A model generated the notes under the pieces. The model searched no databases, was not told the DNA's origin, and saw nothing but the letters and a program-made list of their open reading frames with translations. A stretch of 64,000 nt of DNA, taken from assembly GCA_001777915.1 (NCBI GenBank), contig MFFN01000003.1:124001-188000 (forward strand). The letters run 5' to 3'. Positions within the stretch are counted from its first letter, which is position 1, and every line of letters begins with the position of its first letter. Shown here in pieces: positions 32,528 through 41,354 of this stretch. Position numbers and translations under genes: made by a program. This stretch comes from Candidatus Edwardsbacteria bacterium RifOxyA12_full_54_48. Its GTDB lineage: Bacteria > Edwardsbacteria > AC1 > EtOH8.

Positions 32528-35500
32528 TTATTTCCTCAGCCTTTCCTCAAACAAGACATACAAAGTCGGCACAAAGATCAATGTCAGCAAGGTGGAGGCC
32601 GTCAGGCCGCTGATCACCGAAATGGCAAGCGGCGCCGAGGTTTCCGCGCTCTCTCCTATCCCCAGGGCCATAGGCGTCATGCCCACTATGGTGGTCAGAG
32701 TGGTCATCAGGATCGGGCGCAGCCGGGTATGTCCCGATTGGATCACCGCCTGATAAAGGCCCAGCCCTTTCCGCCGCAACACATTGGCGTAATCCACCAG
32801 CAGGATGGCATTGGAGACCACGATGCCCACCAGCATGATGATGCCGATGAAGGCGATCACCGAAAAATTGTGCCCGGTCAGGAACAGGCCCCAGACCACG
32901 CCCACGATGCCCAGCGGCACCGAGAACATGATGACGAAGGGATCCAGCAGCGATTCGAACTGCGAGGCCAGCACCATGTAAACCAGCATGATGGCCAACA
33001 GGGTGGCATAAAACAGGTTCTTGAAACTGTCGGCCATGTCCTTGGCCGAGCCGCCCACCTCCACAGTGAAGCCTTCGGGGATGCTCATCTTTCTTATCTT
33101 ATCGGCCAGTTCGCCGTTGATGGCCCCGATGGCCCGGCCGGTGGCGTTGGCCGTGACGGAGACGATCCGCTGCTGGTTCTTGCGGCTGATATCCACCGGA
33201 CCAAAGGCCTTTTGGATCCTGGCGATGTTGGAGACCGCCACCAGCTGCCCCATCGGGCTCATTACTTTAAGGTTCTTGATGTCCGGGACCCGGGTGCGGT
33301 CATTCTCCTGAAAACGGACCACCACGTCGTATTCCTTGCCGAACTTGCTGTCGCGGAAACGGGTGACGGTCCTGCCCTTGAAGGCCGTCTCCACCGCCGA
33401 GGCCACCTGGTAAATGCTCAGGCCCATGGCCCCGGCCTTGTCGCGATCCACGATCACCTGCAGTTCGGGCATTCCTTCCTGGCGGGTGATGTTCACATCC
33501 CTGGTGCCGTTGACCGAGGCCATCAGCTGCTTGACCTGCTCCGCCAGCTTCCGGGAGTCTTCCAGGTCGTATCCCTGGATGTCCACCTGGATGGCCCCGC
33601 CGGCGCCCATGCTCATGATCTGGGAGATCAGGCTGCCGGAAAGGAACACTACCTGGGCGTCGGGGATGGCCGAGAACCTGGCCCTCAGAATGGTTATGAT
33701 CTGATCGACGCTTCGGCTCCGCTGGGAGCGCGGACCTATCTTGACCCGCATGGCTCCGATGTTGGGCCCGGTTCCGGCCATGGCCTTGCGCATCCCCTCG
33801 CCTTCGCCAAAAGTGGTATAGAGGGTCCGGGTTTCCGGGACCTCGGCTTTAACGACATCCTCCATCCGCTGTATGATGCTTCCGGTCTGCCTGAAGGAGG
33901 TGCCCACCGGCATGGTCAGATTAACGGTGAATTCCCCCTCGTCGCTGGAGGGGATGAACTCGGAATCAACCACGGCAAACAGAGACAGGCTGGCCACCAC
34001 CACTCCCAGGGTGATCCCCATCACCACCTTCTTGTGGGCCAGGGACCAGGTCAGGGCCTTTTGATAGAAACTGTCCATGCCGTCCTGCCATTTGCCTATC
34101 TTAGCCATCAGGCTTTTCCACCAGGAAGCGCCGGCCTCGATGACCTCATGCTTTTCCACCTTCAGGAAACGGCTGGTCAGCAGCGGCAGTAGCATCATAG
34201 ACACGAAGTACGAGCCGATCAGGGAGAACGACACGGTGTAGGCCATGGGCCGGAACAGCACCCCGGCGATGCCGGAGACGAAGGCGATCGGCAGGAAGAC
34301 CACGATAGTGGTGATGGTGGCCGCCAGCACCGCCATGGACACCTGGTCCGATCCTTTCAGGGCGGCCTCCTCAGGGCTTTGCCCGTCCTCGCGGTGGCGG
34401 TAGATGTTCTCCAGCACCACGATGGAATCGTCCACCAGGCGCCCCACTCCCAGGGCCAGCCCGCCCAAGGTCATGATGTTCAGGGTCATGCTCCGGAAAT
34501 AGAGCAGGACAAAAGTGACGATGATGGAGAACGGTATGGACAGCGAAATGATCAGGGTGCTGGAGAAGTTGCGCAGGAAAAGGATTATGATCAGGATGGC
34601 CAGCAGGGATCCGCCGATGGCCTCGGTCTGCAGGGTTTTGACCGATTCCCGGATGAACTCGGCGGAATCAAAGGCCGTCGACAGCTTGATGTCGGATGGC
34701 ATCTGTTTTTGCATCTCCTTGATCTTGGCCTGGATCTTGTTGCTGACCGCCACGGTGTTGGAACCGGACTGTTTCTGGATGACCAGGGCCACCGAGCGCT
34801 GTCCGTTGAGCTTGGTCTCGGTGTCAATTTCGGTAAAACTGTCCTCCACCTTGGCGATATCCCGGAGGTAGAGCGGGGTTCCGCCCCGGTGGCCGATGAC
34901 GGTGGCCGAGATCTGCTCCACGCTCTTGAACTCGCCCGGGATCCGGATCAGGAAGTCCAGCTGGCCGCTTTTAAGGTGGCCTCCGGGCAGGTTCAGGTTC
35001 GAGGTCATCAGGGACTGACCTATCTGATCAAAGGAGAGGCCTAGGGCCTCCATCCTGGTGCGGTCGATGTTGACCTGGATCTGGCGGTCCTGACCACCCT
35101 GCACGGTCACCGCAGCCACCCCCGGGATCCGGGCCAGCCGGTCCTTGAGGTTGTCGTCGCAGTACTGGCGAAGTTCGGAGACCCCCCGGGGGCTGGATAC
35201 CCCCACCACCATCACCGGCATCAGGGCCGGATCGAATTTGACAATGGTGGGATTCTGGACCCCAGCCGGCAGATGTGATTTGACCAGATCTATTTTCTCC
35301 CGGACATCTATGGCTGCGGCATCGATATCGGTGCCCCAGTCAAATTCCAGAGTGATCATCGAGGAGCCTTCCTTGGAGGTGGAATGCACATTCTTGACGT
35401 TGCGCACCATGCTGACCACGCTCTCCATGGGGCGGCTGACCATGGCCTCCACCTCGGCCGGCCCCACTCCCGGATAATCGGTCATCACCGCCACGATGGG

Positions 35501-35626
35501 GAAGGACATGTCGGGCAGCAGGTCGATGTTCAGGTTGGCCAGGGCCACCAGTCCGATGATGGTGACGCCGATGAATATCATGAAGACCGTCACCGGGCGC
35601 TTGATCCCGAATTCAGAAAGCATCAT
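32528..35626 (-). CDS. RND efflux transporter (HAE1/AcrB family)
   Basis: A 1032-residue inner-membrane pump that trimerises with an adaptor and TolC. Seen: the first helix KRPVTVFMIFIGVTIIG, FDWGTDIDAAAIDVREKI in the porter domain, the proton-relay DD in LGVGRLVDDSIVVLENIYRH, and two repeats of about 500 residues. The family relates to multidrug efflux RND proteins; substrate class is not evident. It is the last gene of the mla-tetR-efflux operon, three bases after the adaptor gene, and is followed by the terminator at 32479-32513. Confidence 0.95.
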   Translation of the reverse strand: MMLSEFGIKRPVTVFMIFIGVTIIGLVALANLNIDLLPDMSFPIVAVMTDYPGVGPAEVEAMVSRPMESVVSMVRNVKNVHSTSKEGSSMITLEFDWGTDIDAAAIDVREKIDLVKSHLPAGVQNPTIVKFDPALMPVMVVGVSSPRGVSELRQYCDDNLKDRLARIPGVAAVTVQGGQDRQIQVNIDRTRMEALGLSFDQIGQSLMTSNLNLPGGHLKSGQLDFLIRIPGEFKSVEQISATVIGHRGGTPLYLRDIAKVEDSFTEIDTETKLNGQRSVALVIQKQSGSNTVAVSNKIQAKIKEMQKQMPSDIKLSTAFDSAEFIRESVKTLQTEAIGGSLLAILIIILFLRNFSSTLIISLSIPFSIIVTFVLLYFRSMTLNIMTLGGLALGVGRLVDDSIVVLENIYRHREDGQSPEEAALKGSDQVSMAVLAATITTIVVFLPIAFVSGIAGVLFRPMAYTVSFSLIGSYFVSMMLLPLLTSRFLKVEKHEVIEAGASWWKSLMAKIGKWQDGMDSFYQKALTWSLAHKKVVMGITLGVVVASLSLFAVVDSEFIPSSDEGEFTVNLTMPVGTSFRQTGSIIQRMEDVVKAEVPETRTLYTTFGEGEGMRKAMAGTGPNIGAMRVKIGPRSQRSRSVDQIITILRARFSAIPDAQVVFLSGSLISQIMSMGAGGAIQVDIQGYDLEDSRKLAEQVKQLMASVNGTRDVNITRQEGMPELQVIVDRDKAGAMGLSIYQVASAVETAFKGRTVTRFRDSKFGKEYDVVVRFQENDRTRVPDIKNLKVMSPMGQLVAVSNIARIQKAFGPVDISRKNQQRIVSVTANATGRAIGAINGELADKIRKMSIPEGFTVEVGGSAKDMADSFKNLFYATLLAIMLVYMVLASQFESLLDPFVIMFSVPLGIVGVVWGLFLTGHNFSVIAFIGIIMLVGIVVSNAILLVDYANVLRRKGLGLYQAVIQSGHTRLRPILMTTLTTIVGMTPMALGIGESAETSAPLAISVISGLTASTLLTLIFVPTLYVLFEERLRK

Positions 35627-35628
35627 GA

Positions 35629-36525
35629 TTATTTGCCTCCCACGATCTCCACCGCCGATCCCTGGGCCACGGTGTGCTGGCCGGCCACGATCAGTTTATC
35701 CCCGAAAGACAGGCCGGACTTGACGGAACTGGTTTCGCCCATGTCCAGTTCGACAACGATCTGCCGGGCTGCCGCCTGGCCGTTCTCCGCCACGAATACC
35801 ATGGCGCCGGTTTCACGCTCGATGATGGCGGTGGTGGGTATGACCATGGCCTTGAGGTGGCGTTTGATTTTTATGCTGGCCCGGGCGTACATCCCCGGAC
35901 GTATCTTCATGCCGGGATTCTTGATGGCGATCTCGGCCTTGACCGTGCGGCTTAGGTAATCCACCGTGGGCGACATCTGGCTGACCGAACCGTAAAATGT
36001 CTGGTCCGGCCAGGCATCTATCGATATCTGGGCGCCCGCTCCGGTCCTGATCCGTGATATCTCCGCCTCGGGGACCTGGATCACCAATTTGACCTGGTGA
36101 TAATCGGCGATCTGGAATAAGGGCATGCCCGGGGTCACGTGGCCGCCGGTGTCAAGATACTTTTTGGTAAGCCAGCCCGAAATAGGGGCTTCCAACCAGG
36201 CCTCCTTGAACTCCACCCCGATCTCATCGCGGTCTATGGACACCACATTCTGGCCCTTGTCCACCCAGGCCCCTTCTTCCATCAGATATTTTATGATCTT
36301 TCCGGAAACCTTGGAAGGGACCTCGGTCTGGTTCTCGGCCATCATGGTTCCGGACAGGTTTATGGTCTCGTCATAGTCAGAGGGAGAAACAGTCAAAACC
36401 TCCACTGGAAATTTTTGAGCCTGCTCGGTCACAGCTTTTTTGCCAGCAATCGACCTTATTACTTTGAACCCCAGGAAAAGGGTTATCATTGCGGCTATGG
36501 TAATGAGAATTATCTTGCCCTTCAT
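35629..36525 (-). CDS. RND periplasmic adaptor (membrane fusion protein)
   Basis: A 298-residue adaptor: N-terminal membrane helix (MKGKIILITIAAMITLFLG), lipoyl/barrel-sandwich halves (VPSKVSGKIIKYLMEEGAWVD, LEAPISGWLTKKYLDTGGHV), a beta-barrel and membrane-proximal domain with IRPGMYARASI and FGDKLIVAGQHTV. It is shorter than most adaptors because the alpha-helical hairpin is minimal, as in HlyD-type partners with short coiled coils. AAGGAG precedes the start. It lies between tolC and the RND gene. Confidence 0.92.
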   Translation of the reverse strand: MKGKIILITIAAMITLFLGFKVIRSIAGKKAVTEQAQKFPVEVLTVSPSDYDETINLSGTMMAENQTEVPSKVSGKIIKYLMEEGAWVDKGQNVVSIDRDEIGVEFKEAWLEAPISGWLTKKYLDTGGHVTPGMPLFQIADYHQVKLVIQVPEAEISRIRTGAGAQISIDAWPDQTFYGSVSQMSPTVDYLSRTVKAEIAIKNPGMKIRPGMYARASIKIKRHLKAMVIPTTAIIERETGAMVFVAENGQAAARQIVVELDMGETSSVKSGLSFGDKLIVAGQHTVAQGSAVEIVGGK

Positions 36526-36678
36526 GAAGAACCTGGCTCCTTTTACAGTATATTCTTTGTTTTATGTTATCTACCGGCACTGGGTTTGGTGTTTTATTGC
36601 CCTGATCTCCGACAAAACAGATCCCCCGGCTAAGCGCTTTAAATTTTGGATGCCGGTCACAATTTAAAGTCATCCGCC

Positions 36679-38028
36679 CTATTTGAGAATCGCCCCCACC
36701 GCCCTCTCCAGTTTGGCCAGGCTGACCAGGTAGTCATGCAGGGCCTGGATCTTGTTGGTCTTGGCCTGGGTCAGGGCCACTTCGGCATCCAATACATCCA
36801 GGTTAGTGGCCTGGCCGTTCTCATAGCGGGTTTGAGCTATATTCAGAGCTTGTTGGGCCTGCTGCACAGCCTTCTCCTGTGAAGAAATGGCCTTTTCATT
36901 GGCCTTCATCGTAAGGTAATTGGCCGAAATCTCAAGTTTTATCCCGTCCTCCACCATTTCTTTTGCCAATTTAAGTTGTTGGGCATTGGCCTTGGCTTCC
37001 TTGATCTTGCCAAGCCCGGAACCGCCGTCAAACAAGGGCCAGCTGGCGGAGACCCCCACGTCCCAGTTCTTCTGCCATTCGTCCGAACCGGAGAAACCTG
37101 ATCCCTTGCTGTAGGAATAATCGGCTAGCAGTGCCACGGTAGGCTGGTAGCTGGCATAGGATATCAGCTTGGCCTTATCAACCATTTTTTGCCTGATCAA
37201 AATTGATTTATATTCCGGCCTGGCTTGAAAAGCCCGCCCTACAAGCAGAGCGCTGTCCGCCTCCACCATATGAAATACCATAGAATCACTCAAAACCACC
37301 GGTGCATTCAGCTCCCGATTTAGGACCATATTGAATGAGTGCCGGGAAAGCTCCGCCGCATTCTGCATGCGAATAAGCGGAGGCTGCATATTAGAAAGCT
37401 GGACCTCGGCCCGCAATAAATCGTAACGGGAGACCATCCCCTTTTGATATAAAGTCTGCACCCGTGCCAAGTGTTTTTCTATGGACGATACTGCCTCTTG
37501 GGTGACGGCGTAGGCGCTTTGGGCCAGCAGCAGCCCGTAATAGGCCTGTTTGACCGCATAGATCACCCCGGCCCTGGCGCTGTCGTAAGATTCCCCGGCG
37601 GCCTGGCGGTTCAGCCGGCTTATCTGATAGCCCTGCCATATTTTTCCGCCGGTGTAGACCGGCCAACTAGCGGACAATTTACCGGTATAGGTGTTACCGA
37701 TCTTATCCGAGACTATCGAAGCACTGGACATGCGCACCACATCTCCGGTAGGAATATAATTGCTGTCAAGCACAGGAGGAAAGTAGGATTGCCCGACTTT
37801 CATGTCAATCAGACTGTTCAGCCTAACTATGCTGCCGGATGCCGAAAGTTGGGGAACCAGATATCCCCTGGCCGTCATCAATTGACCGTCGGCGGCGCTG
37901 ACCTTGTATCGGGCGATTTTCAGGGCGGCGTTTTGCTTCAGGGCCAGATCTATGGCTTGGTTTAATGACATATCCTCCGCCGCCGCAAAGGATGCAAAAA
38001 GGATCGCTACGGCAACTGCTGTTCTCAT
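36679..38028 (-). CDS. tolC: TolC-family outer-membrane efflux protein
   Basis: The protein has a signal peptide (MRTAVAVAILFASFAAA) and two repeats of the TolC helix-rich pattern (LNQAIDLALKQNAALKIARYKV; SYDSARAGVIYAVKQAYYGLL; later NYLTMKANEKAISSQEKAVQQ). ATG 38028 is preferred over 38052 because it starts the signal peptide directly and avoids an overlap of 23 bases with tetR. The family forms the outer-membrane channel of the RND pump. A 150-base gap separates it from the adaptor gene. Confidence 0.92.
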   Translation of the reverse strand: MRTAVAVAILFASFAAAEDMSLNQAIDLALKQNAALKIARYKVSAADGQLMTARGYLVPQLSASGSIVRLNSLIDMKVGQSYFPPVLDSNYIPTGDVVRMSSASIVSDKIGNTYTGKLSASWPVYTGGKIWQGYQISRLNRQAAGESYDSARAGVIYAVKQAYYGLLLAQSAYAVTQEAVSSIEKHLARVQTLYQKGMVSRYDLLRAEVQLSNMQPPLIRMQNAAELSRHSFNMVLNRELNAPVVLSDSMVFHMVEADSALLVGRAFQARPEYKSILIRQKMVDKAKLISYASYQPTVALLADYSYSKGSGFSGSDEWQKNWDVGVSASWPLFDGGSGLGKIKEAKANAQQLKLAKEMVEDGIKLEISANYLTMKANEKAISSQEKAVQQAQQALNIAQTRYENGQATNLDVLDAEVALTQAKTNKIQALHDYLVSLAKLERAVGAILK

Positions 38029-38029
38029 T

Positions 38030-38677
38030 TTATTTAGTTCCTTTGGTATCATATTTGGTTATGCCGCTTAAATAGAAATTAACCAGGAATTTTAAATCTT
38101 CTTTATTATTTATTTTCTGCTGATGCCAAAAGGAGTTCATCGCATTTCCGTGTATCAGGTTAAAAAATGCGGCGGCGGCTTTTTCGGTGTCGATTTTATC
38201 AAAAAATCCCTGGTGGATGCCTTCCTGAAGCACCCCGGAGACCGATAGTATCAGGCTCCTGAAATGAACCTTCATTTTTTCCTGCATTTTATGCATCAAC
38301 ACCCCGGGCTGATTGCGGGTCATCAACTGCATCAGATCCACATTCTCCTCAAACAGCCGCAGTATGGTTTTTATCATTATAGATATTTTCTCGGGCGGGG
38401 GAAGGCCGCTGCTGCTGGTTTCCTTAATGACCTTTTCTAAGTTATGAATTGTCTCCTCCAGAACCGAAAAGAAAAGATCCTCCTTACTCTCAAAATAGCC
38501 GTATAAGGTGCCCTTGGCCAGCTCCGCCTTCTCGGCGATCTCGTCCAAGGTGGTTTCGTGAAGCCCTTTTTCAGCGAATATAACCCTGGCGGCATGAAGG
38601 ATCTCCGTCCGACGGACAAGTCTTTCCCGTTCCTTGCGCGGCAGTTTTCCCTGGGTATTCTCTTTCATTTCAGACAT
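38030..38677 (-). CDS. TetR/AcrR-family transcriptional regulator
   Basis: The 215 residues hold an N-terminal helix-turn-helix (ILHAARVIFAEKGLHETTLDEIAEKAELAKGTLYGYF in the order typical of the family, ending in YFESKEDLF) and a helical ligand-binding domain. The gene sits inside the operon, between mlaD and tolC. The palindrome at 41250-41265, next to the operon promoter, has the shape of a TetR-type operator, so this protein very likely represses its own operon and responds to a lipid or a pump substrate. Confidence 0.93.
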   Translation of the reverse strand: MSEMKENTQGKLPRKERERLVRRTEILHAARVIFAEKGLHETTLDEIAEKAELAKGTLYGYFESKEDLFFSVLEETIHNLEKVIKETSSSGLPPPEKISIMIKTILRLFEENVDLMQLMTRNQPGVLMHKMQEKMKVHFRSLILSVSGVLQEGIHQGFFDKIDTEKAAAAFFNLIHGNAMNSFWHQQKINNKEDLKFLVNFYLSGITKYDTKGTK

Positions 38678-38683
38678 CTTCCT

Positions 38684-39643
38684 TTAAAATATGCTAACGC
38701 CAAGGTATTTCTTGGGATTGGCTTTCATATCCTTTATCAGTTGGTTCAGTTCATCGGAAGATCCCTTGAGTTTCTGGTACAGCTCTTCGTCCTTGGATAG
38801 CTTGCCCAAAGTGCCCTCCCCTTTTTCGATCCTGCTTATTATAACACTGAGTTTCTGCGAAGTAGAGTCAAGGGAATTGTAAAGGTCCGGCTCCCGCAGC
38901 AACCTGCCCAGACTGCCCTGGCCCCGCTTGAGGCTGTCGGAGATGATGTTGAGGCTAGACATGGACTGATTGAGGTTGTCATACAGGGAGGGGTCGTTCA
39001 TCAGCTTGCCGATGGTCCCCTTGTTGCCCTTGATCAGCAGTATCAGATGGTTCATGCTGACCATGACCGAATCAAGGTTGGTATACAATCGGGGATCATC
39101 TATCATTTTGCCCAGGGTGCCGGTGCCCTTTTCAATCTTCTTCATGATCACATTGAGCGAGATCGCCGTGGAATTCAGGGTGTCCGATATTTCGGCCACT
39201 TTGCCCATTATCTCCTCGGGTGCCATCACTGCTATAGTGGGCAGTTCATCGTCGTTTTCCATCATCGGCCGGTCCATCGATGCCGGCACTATCTCCACCA
39301 ATTTATCGCCCAACAGCCCCATGCTGCTGATCCTGGCCAGGGAACCCTGGCGGATCCTGGGCTGGGCCTGCTTTTCTATCCTTAAGCGGGCCTCCACTTT
39401 TTGGTGGCCGCCGACCTCCACCAGGGCGATCTTATTGACCACCCCCACCTGGAACCCGGAGACCCTCACCGGGGCGCCTTCCTGCAGGCCGCTGACGTCG
39501 TCAAACCGGGCGTTCAGGAAATAACGCTGTTTTAAAAAACCCTGGCGTTCTCCCACCGAAAGCACCGCCACCAGGCCCACTGCCAGGCCCACGGTTATCA
39601 GCAGGCCCACCTTGAATTCGTGGGACAGTTTATTGATTGGCAT
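38684..39643 (-). CDS. mlaD: MCE-family lipid-binding protein MlaD-like
   Basis: A 319-residue protein with an N-terminal membrane helix (VGLLITVGLAVGLVAVLSVG), the MCE domain (residues 35-120, YFLNARFDDVSGLQEGAPVRVSGFQVGVV), and a long helical C-terminus with repeats of the GTLGKMIDDP / GTIGKLMNDP / GSLGRLLREP type, each about 45 residues apart. MlaD holds lipids between inner and outer membrane. It overlaps mlaF by 14 bases. The repeated helix tail is longer than in E. coli MlaD and resembles those of mycobacterial-type or FCB MCE proteins. Confidence 0.9.
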   Translation of the reverse strand: MPINKLSHEFKVGLLITVGLAVGLVAVLSVGERQGFLKQRYFLNARFDDVSGLQEGAPVRVSGFQVGVVNKIALVEVGGHQKVEARLRIEKQAQPRIRQGSLARISSMGLLGDKLVEIVPASMDRPMMENDDELPTIAVMAPEEIMGKVAEISDTLNSTAISLNVIMKKIEKGTGTLGKMIDDPRLYTNLDSVMVSMNHLILLIKGNKGTIGKLMNDPSLYDNLNQSMSSLNIISDSLKRGQGSLGRLLREPDLYNSLDSTSQKLSVIISRIEKGEGTLGKLSKDEELYQKLKGSSDELNQLIKDMKANPKKYLGVSIF

Positions 39644-40373
39644 TTTCGATCGTTCCCCCTTTAATGAAATCCTGGACGAATTTTAATTTTGAGCCCTTGA
39701 GTTCGCTGGAGGTGCCGGAGAAAAGTATCTCCCCGTCCTTGATCACCTCGAAGCGGTCGGCCACCTTAAAGGCGTTGGCTATCTCGTGGGTCACCACTAT
39801 TGAACCCACCTTGAGTTCATCCTTCAGTTTGTTTATCAGCTCGTTGATCTTGCGGGAGGTCAGGGGATCCAGGCCGGTGGTGGGCTCATCATAGAACATG
39901 TAGCGCGGTTCCAGCACTATGGCCCGGGCCAGGGCCACCCTTTTTTTCATGCCGCCGGAAAGCTCCGAGGGCATCAGCCGTTCGCTGCCGGCAAGCTCCA
40001 CAAAGCTCAGGGCCTGGGCCACTTTTTGGGAGATCTCATCTTCCGACAGTTTCAGATGTTCCCGCAAGGGGTAAGCCACGTTCTCCTTGACGTTCATGGA
40101 ATCGAACAACGCCGCCCCCTGGAAAAGCATCCCGATCTTTTTCCGCAAGGGCAGCATCTGCCCCTCGGTATAACCAGTGGTGTCCTCGCCGTCGATCATT
40201 ATCCGTCCCTGGTCCTGTTTGAGCAGCCGGAGGATTATCTTCAGGGTCACGCTCTTGCCGCAGCCGGAACGGCCCAGTATCGCCAGGGTTTCGCCCTGAT
40301 CTATCCTGAGGTTGACCCCTTTTAAGACCGGTTTGCCCTCAAAGGATTTATGGATGTCGAACAACTCAATCAT
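39630..40373 (-). CDS. mlaF: Mla-type ABC transporter ATPase MlaF-like
   Basis: The 247 residues carry Walker A GRSGCGKS, the Q-loop, signature SGGMKKRVALARA and Walker B MFYDEPTTGLDPLT, with HE switch. MlaF energises movement of phospholipids through MlaE and MlaD. The start overlaps nothing upstream; an 80-base gap separates it from mlaE. Confidence 0.93.
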   Translation of the reverse strand: MIELFDIHKSFEGKPVLKGVNLRIDQGETLAILGRSGCGKSVTLKIILRLLKQDQGRIMIDGEDTTGYTEGQMLPLRKKIGMLFQGAALFDSMNVKENVAYPLREHLKLSEDEISQKVAQALSFVELAGSERLMPSELSGGMKKRVALARAIVLEPRYMFYDEPTTGLDPLTSRKINELINKLKDELKVGSIVVTHEIANAFKVADRFEVIKDGEILFSGTSSELKGSKLKFVQDFIKGGTIENANQ

Positions 40374-40454
40374 CAGATTTTTTACGTTTATTGTTTACAG
40401 TTCATTGATTGCTGATAATATCACAAACCCCTATCATCAAAACCCAAATTCCTG

Positions 40455-41228
40455 TCACATTCCCAGCAGAAACAGCACCTTGGTGATGAAAGCATCCAGC
40501 AGAAAGACCAGCACCGAAGAAACCACCACCGTGCGGGTCACCGCGTCGCCCACCCCCTTGGTGCCGCCCCGGGCGGTAAGGCCGAAGTAGCAGGCCACGA
40601 TGGAGACCATCCCCCCGAACACTATGGGTTTTATGAATCCGCTGATCAGGTCGTTGAAGACCAGGGAATTGATCACCGAGGTCCGGTAAAAATTGGCGGT
40701 CAGCCCCAGGTTCATCACGCTGACCAGCATCCCGCCCAGGATCCCGATCAGGTCGCCCACCACCACCAGGATGGGCAGCATGATCACCGCCGCAAAGAAC
40801 CTGGTCAGCACCAGCTTCCGGATGGGGTCGGTGGCCAGGGCCCGCATGGCGTCTATCTGTTCCGAGACCTGCATCGAACCCAGCTCGGCGGTGATGCCCG
40901 CCCCCACCCGCCCGGCGAAGACCAGGGATATCAAAACCGGACCCAGCTCCCGAACCAGGGAAACAGAGACTATGCCTCCCACATAGAGCTTGGCCCCAAA
41001 GCGCATCAGGGCGTAGCCGATCTGGAAGGCCAGCACGAATCCGGTGAAGAACGAGGTCAGCACCACGATCGGCAGGGAACCCACTCCCACCCGGTCCATC
41101 TGCTCCCAGATCAATTTCGGATAATAGGGCGGCCGGACCAGTCTTTTGGCCACCTCCCAGTGGAAGGCAAAAAACCGGTATACCTCCGAAAGGACCCCGG
41201 ATATTTTATTGATGAGGTATCTATTCAT
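40455..41228 (-). CDS. mlaE: Mla-type ABC transporter permease MlaE-like
   Basis: A 257-residue membrane protein of the MlaE/DUF140 family with six helices and the family motifs VGVGSLPIVVLTSFFTGFVLAFQ-like entry, FAGRVGAGITAELGSMQVSEQIDAMRALATDP, and the C-terminal GVGDAVTRTVV. It is the first gene of the operon; the promoter and operator lie 22-68 bases before the start. Confidence 0.94.
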   Translation of the reverse strand: MNRYLINKISGVLSEVYRFFAFHWEVAKRLVRPPYYPKLIWEQMDRVGVGSLPIVVLTSFFTGFVLAFQIGYALMRFGAKLYVGGIVSVSLVRELGPVLISLVFAGRVGAGITAELGSMQVSEQIDAMRALATDPIRKLVLTRFFAAVIMLPILVVVGDLIGILGGMLVSVMNLGLTANFYRTSVINSLVFNDLISGFIKPIVFGGMVSIVACYFGLTARGGTKGVGDAVTRTVVVSSVLVFLLDAFITKVLFLLGM

Positions 41229-41249
41229 TATACTTGTAGTTCATTTATT

Positions 41250-41265
41250 GACTGACCAGTCAGTC
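41250..41265. promoter_or_regulatory. TetR-type operator palindrome
   Basis: GACTGACCAGTCAGTC is a perfect palindrome with seven-base arms, 22 bases before the mlaE start and immediately downstream of the -10 box. This is the typical shape and position of operators bound by TetR/AcrR-family repressors, and the operon contains a tetR gene. Confidence 0.8.
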
Positions 41266-41267
41266 GG

Positions 41268-41296
41268 ATTATATCAATATGACCCGGATTTGTCAA
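41268..41296 (-). promoter_or_regulatory. Consensus promoter of the mla-tetR-efflux operon
   Basis: On the minus strand TTGACA (41291-41296) and TATAAT (41268-41273), spacer exactly 17, both boxes perfect consensus. Such a strong promoter next to an operator fits a tightly repressed operon. Confidence 0.88.
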
Positions 41297-41313
41297 TAGG
41301 GCCGTAAATAAAT

Positions 41314-41340
41314 AAAACGCCCGGACGAACCGGGCGTTTT
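41314..41340 (-). terminator. Terminator after the PorV-like gene
   Basis: AAAACGCCCGG and CCGGGCGTTTT pair over 11 bases with a five-base loop; A- and T-runs on both sides. It separates the tam-porV transcript from the mla operon. Confidence 0.88.
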
Positions 41341-41354
41341 AAAGGGCCTCTGGT

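Noticed and set aside
32729-34192. A 487-codon open frame on the plus strand opposite the RND pump gene
   Set aside because: It is antisense to a clearly conserved RND gene, rich in His, Asp and Gly as expected from mirrored GC-rich codons, and lacks any family motif.
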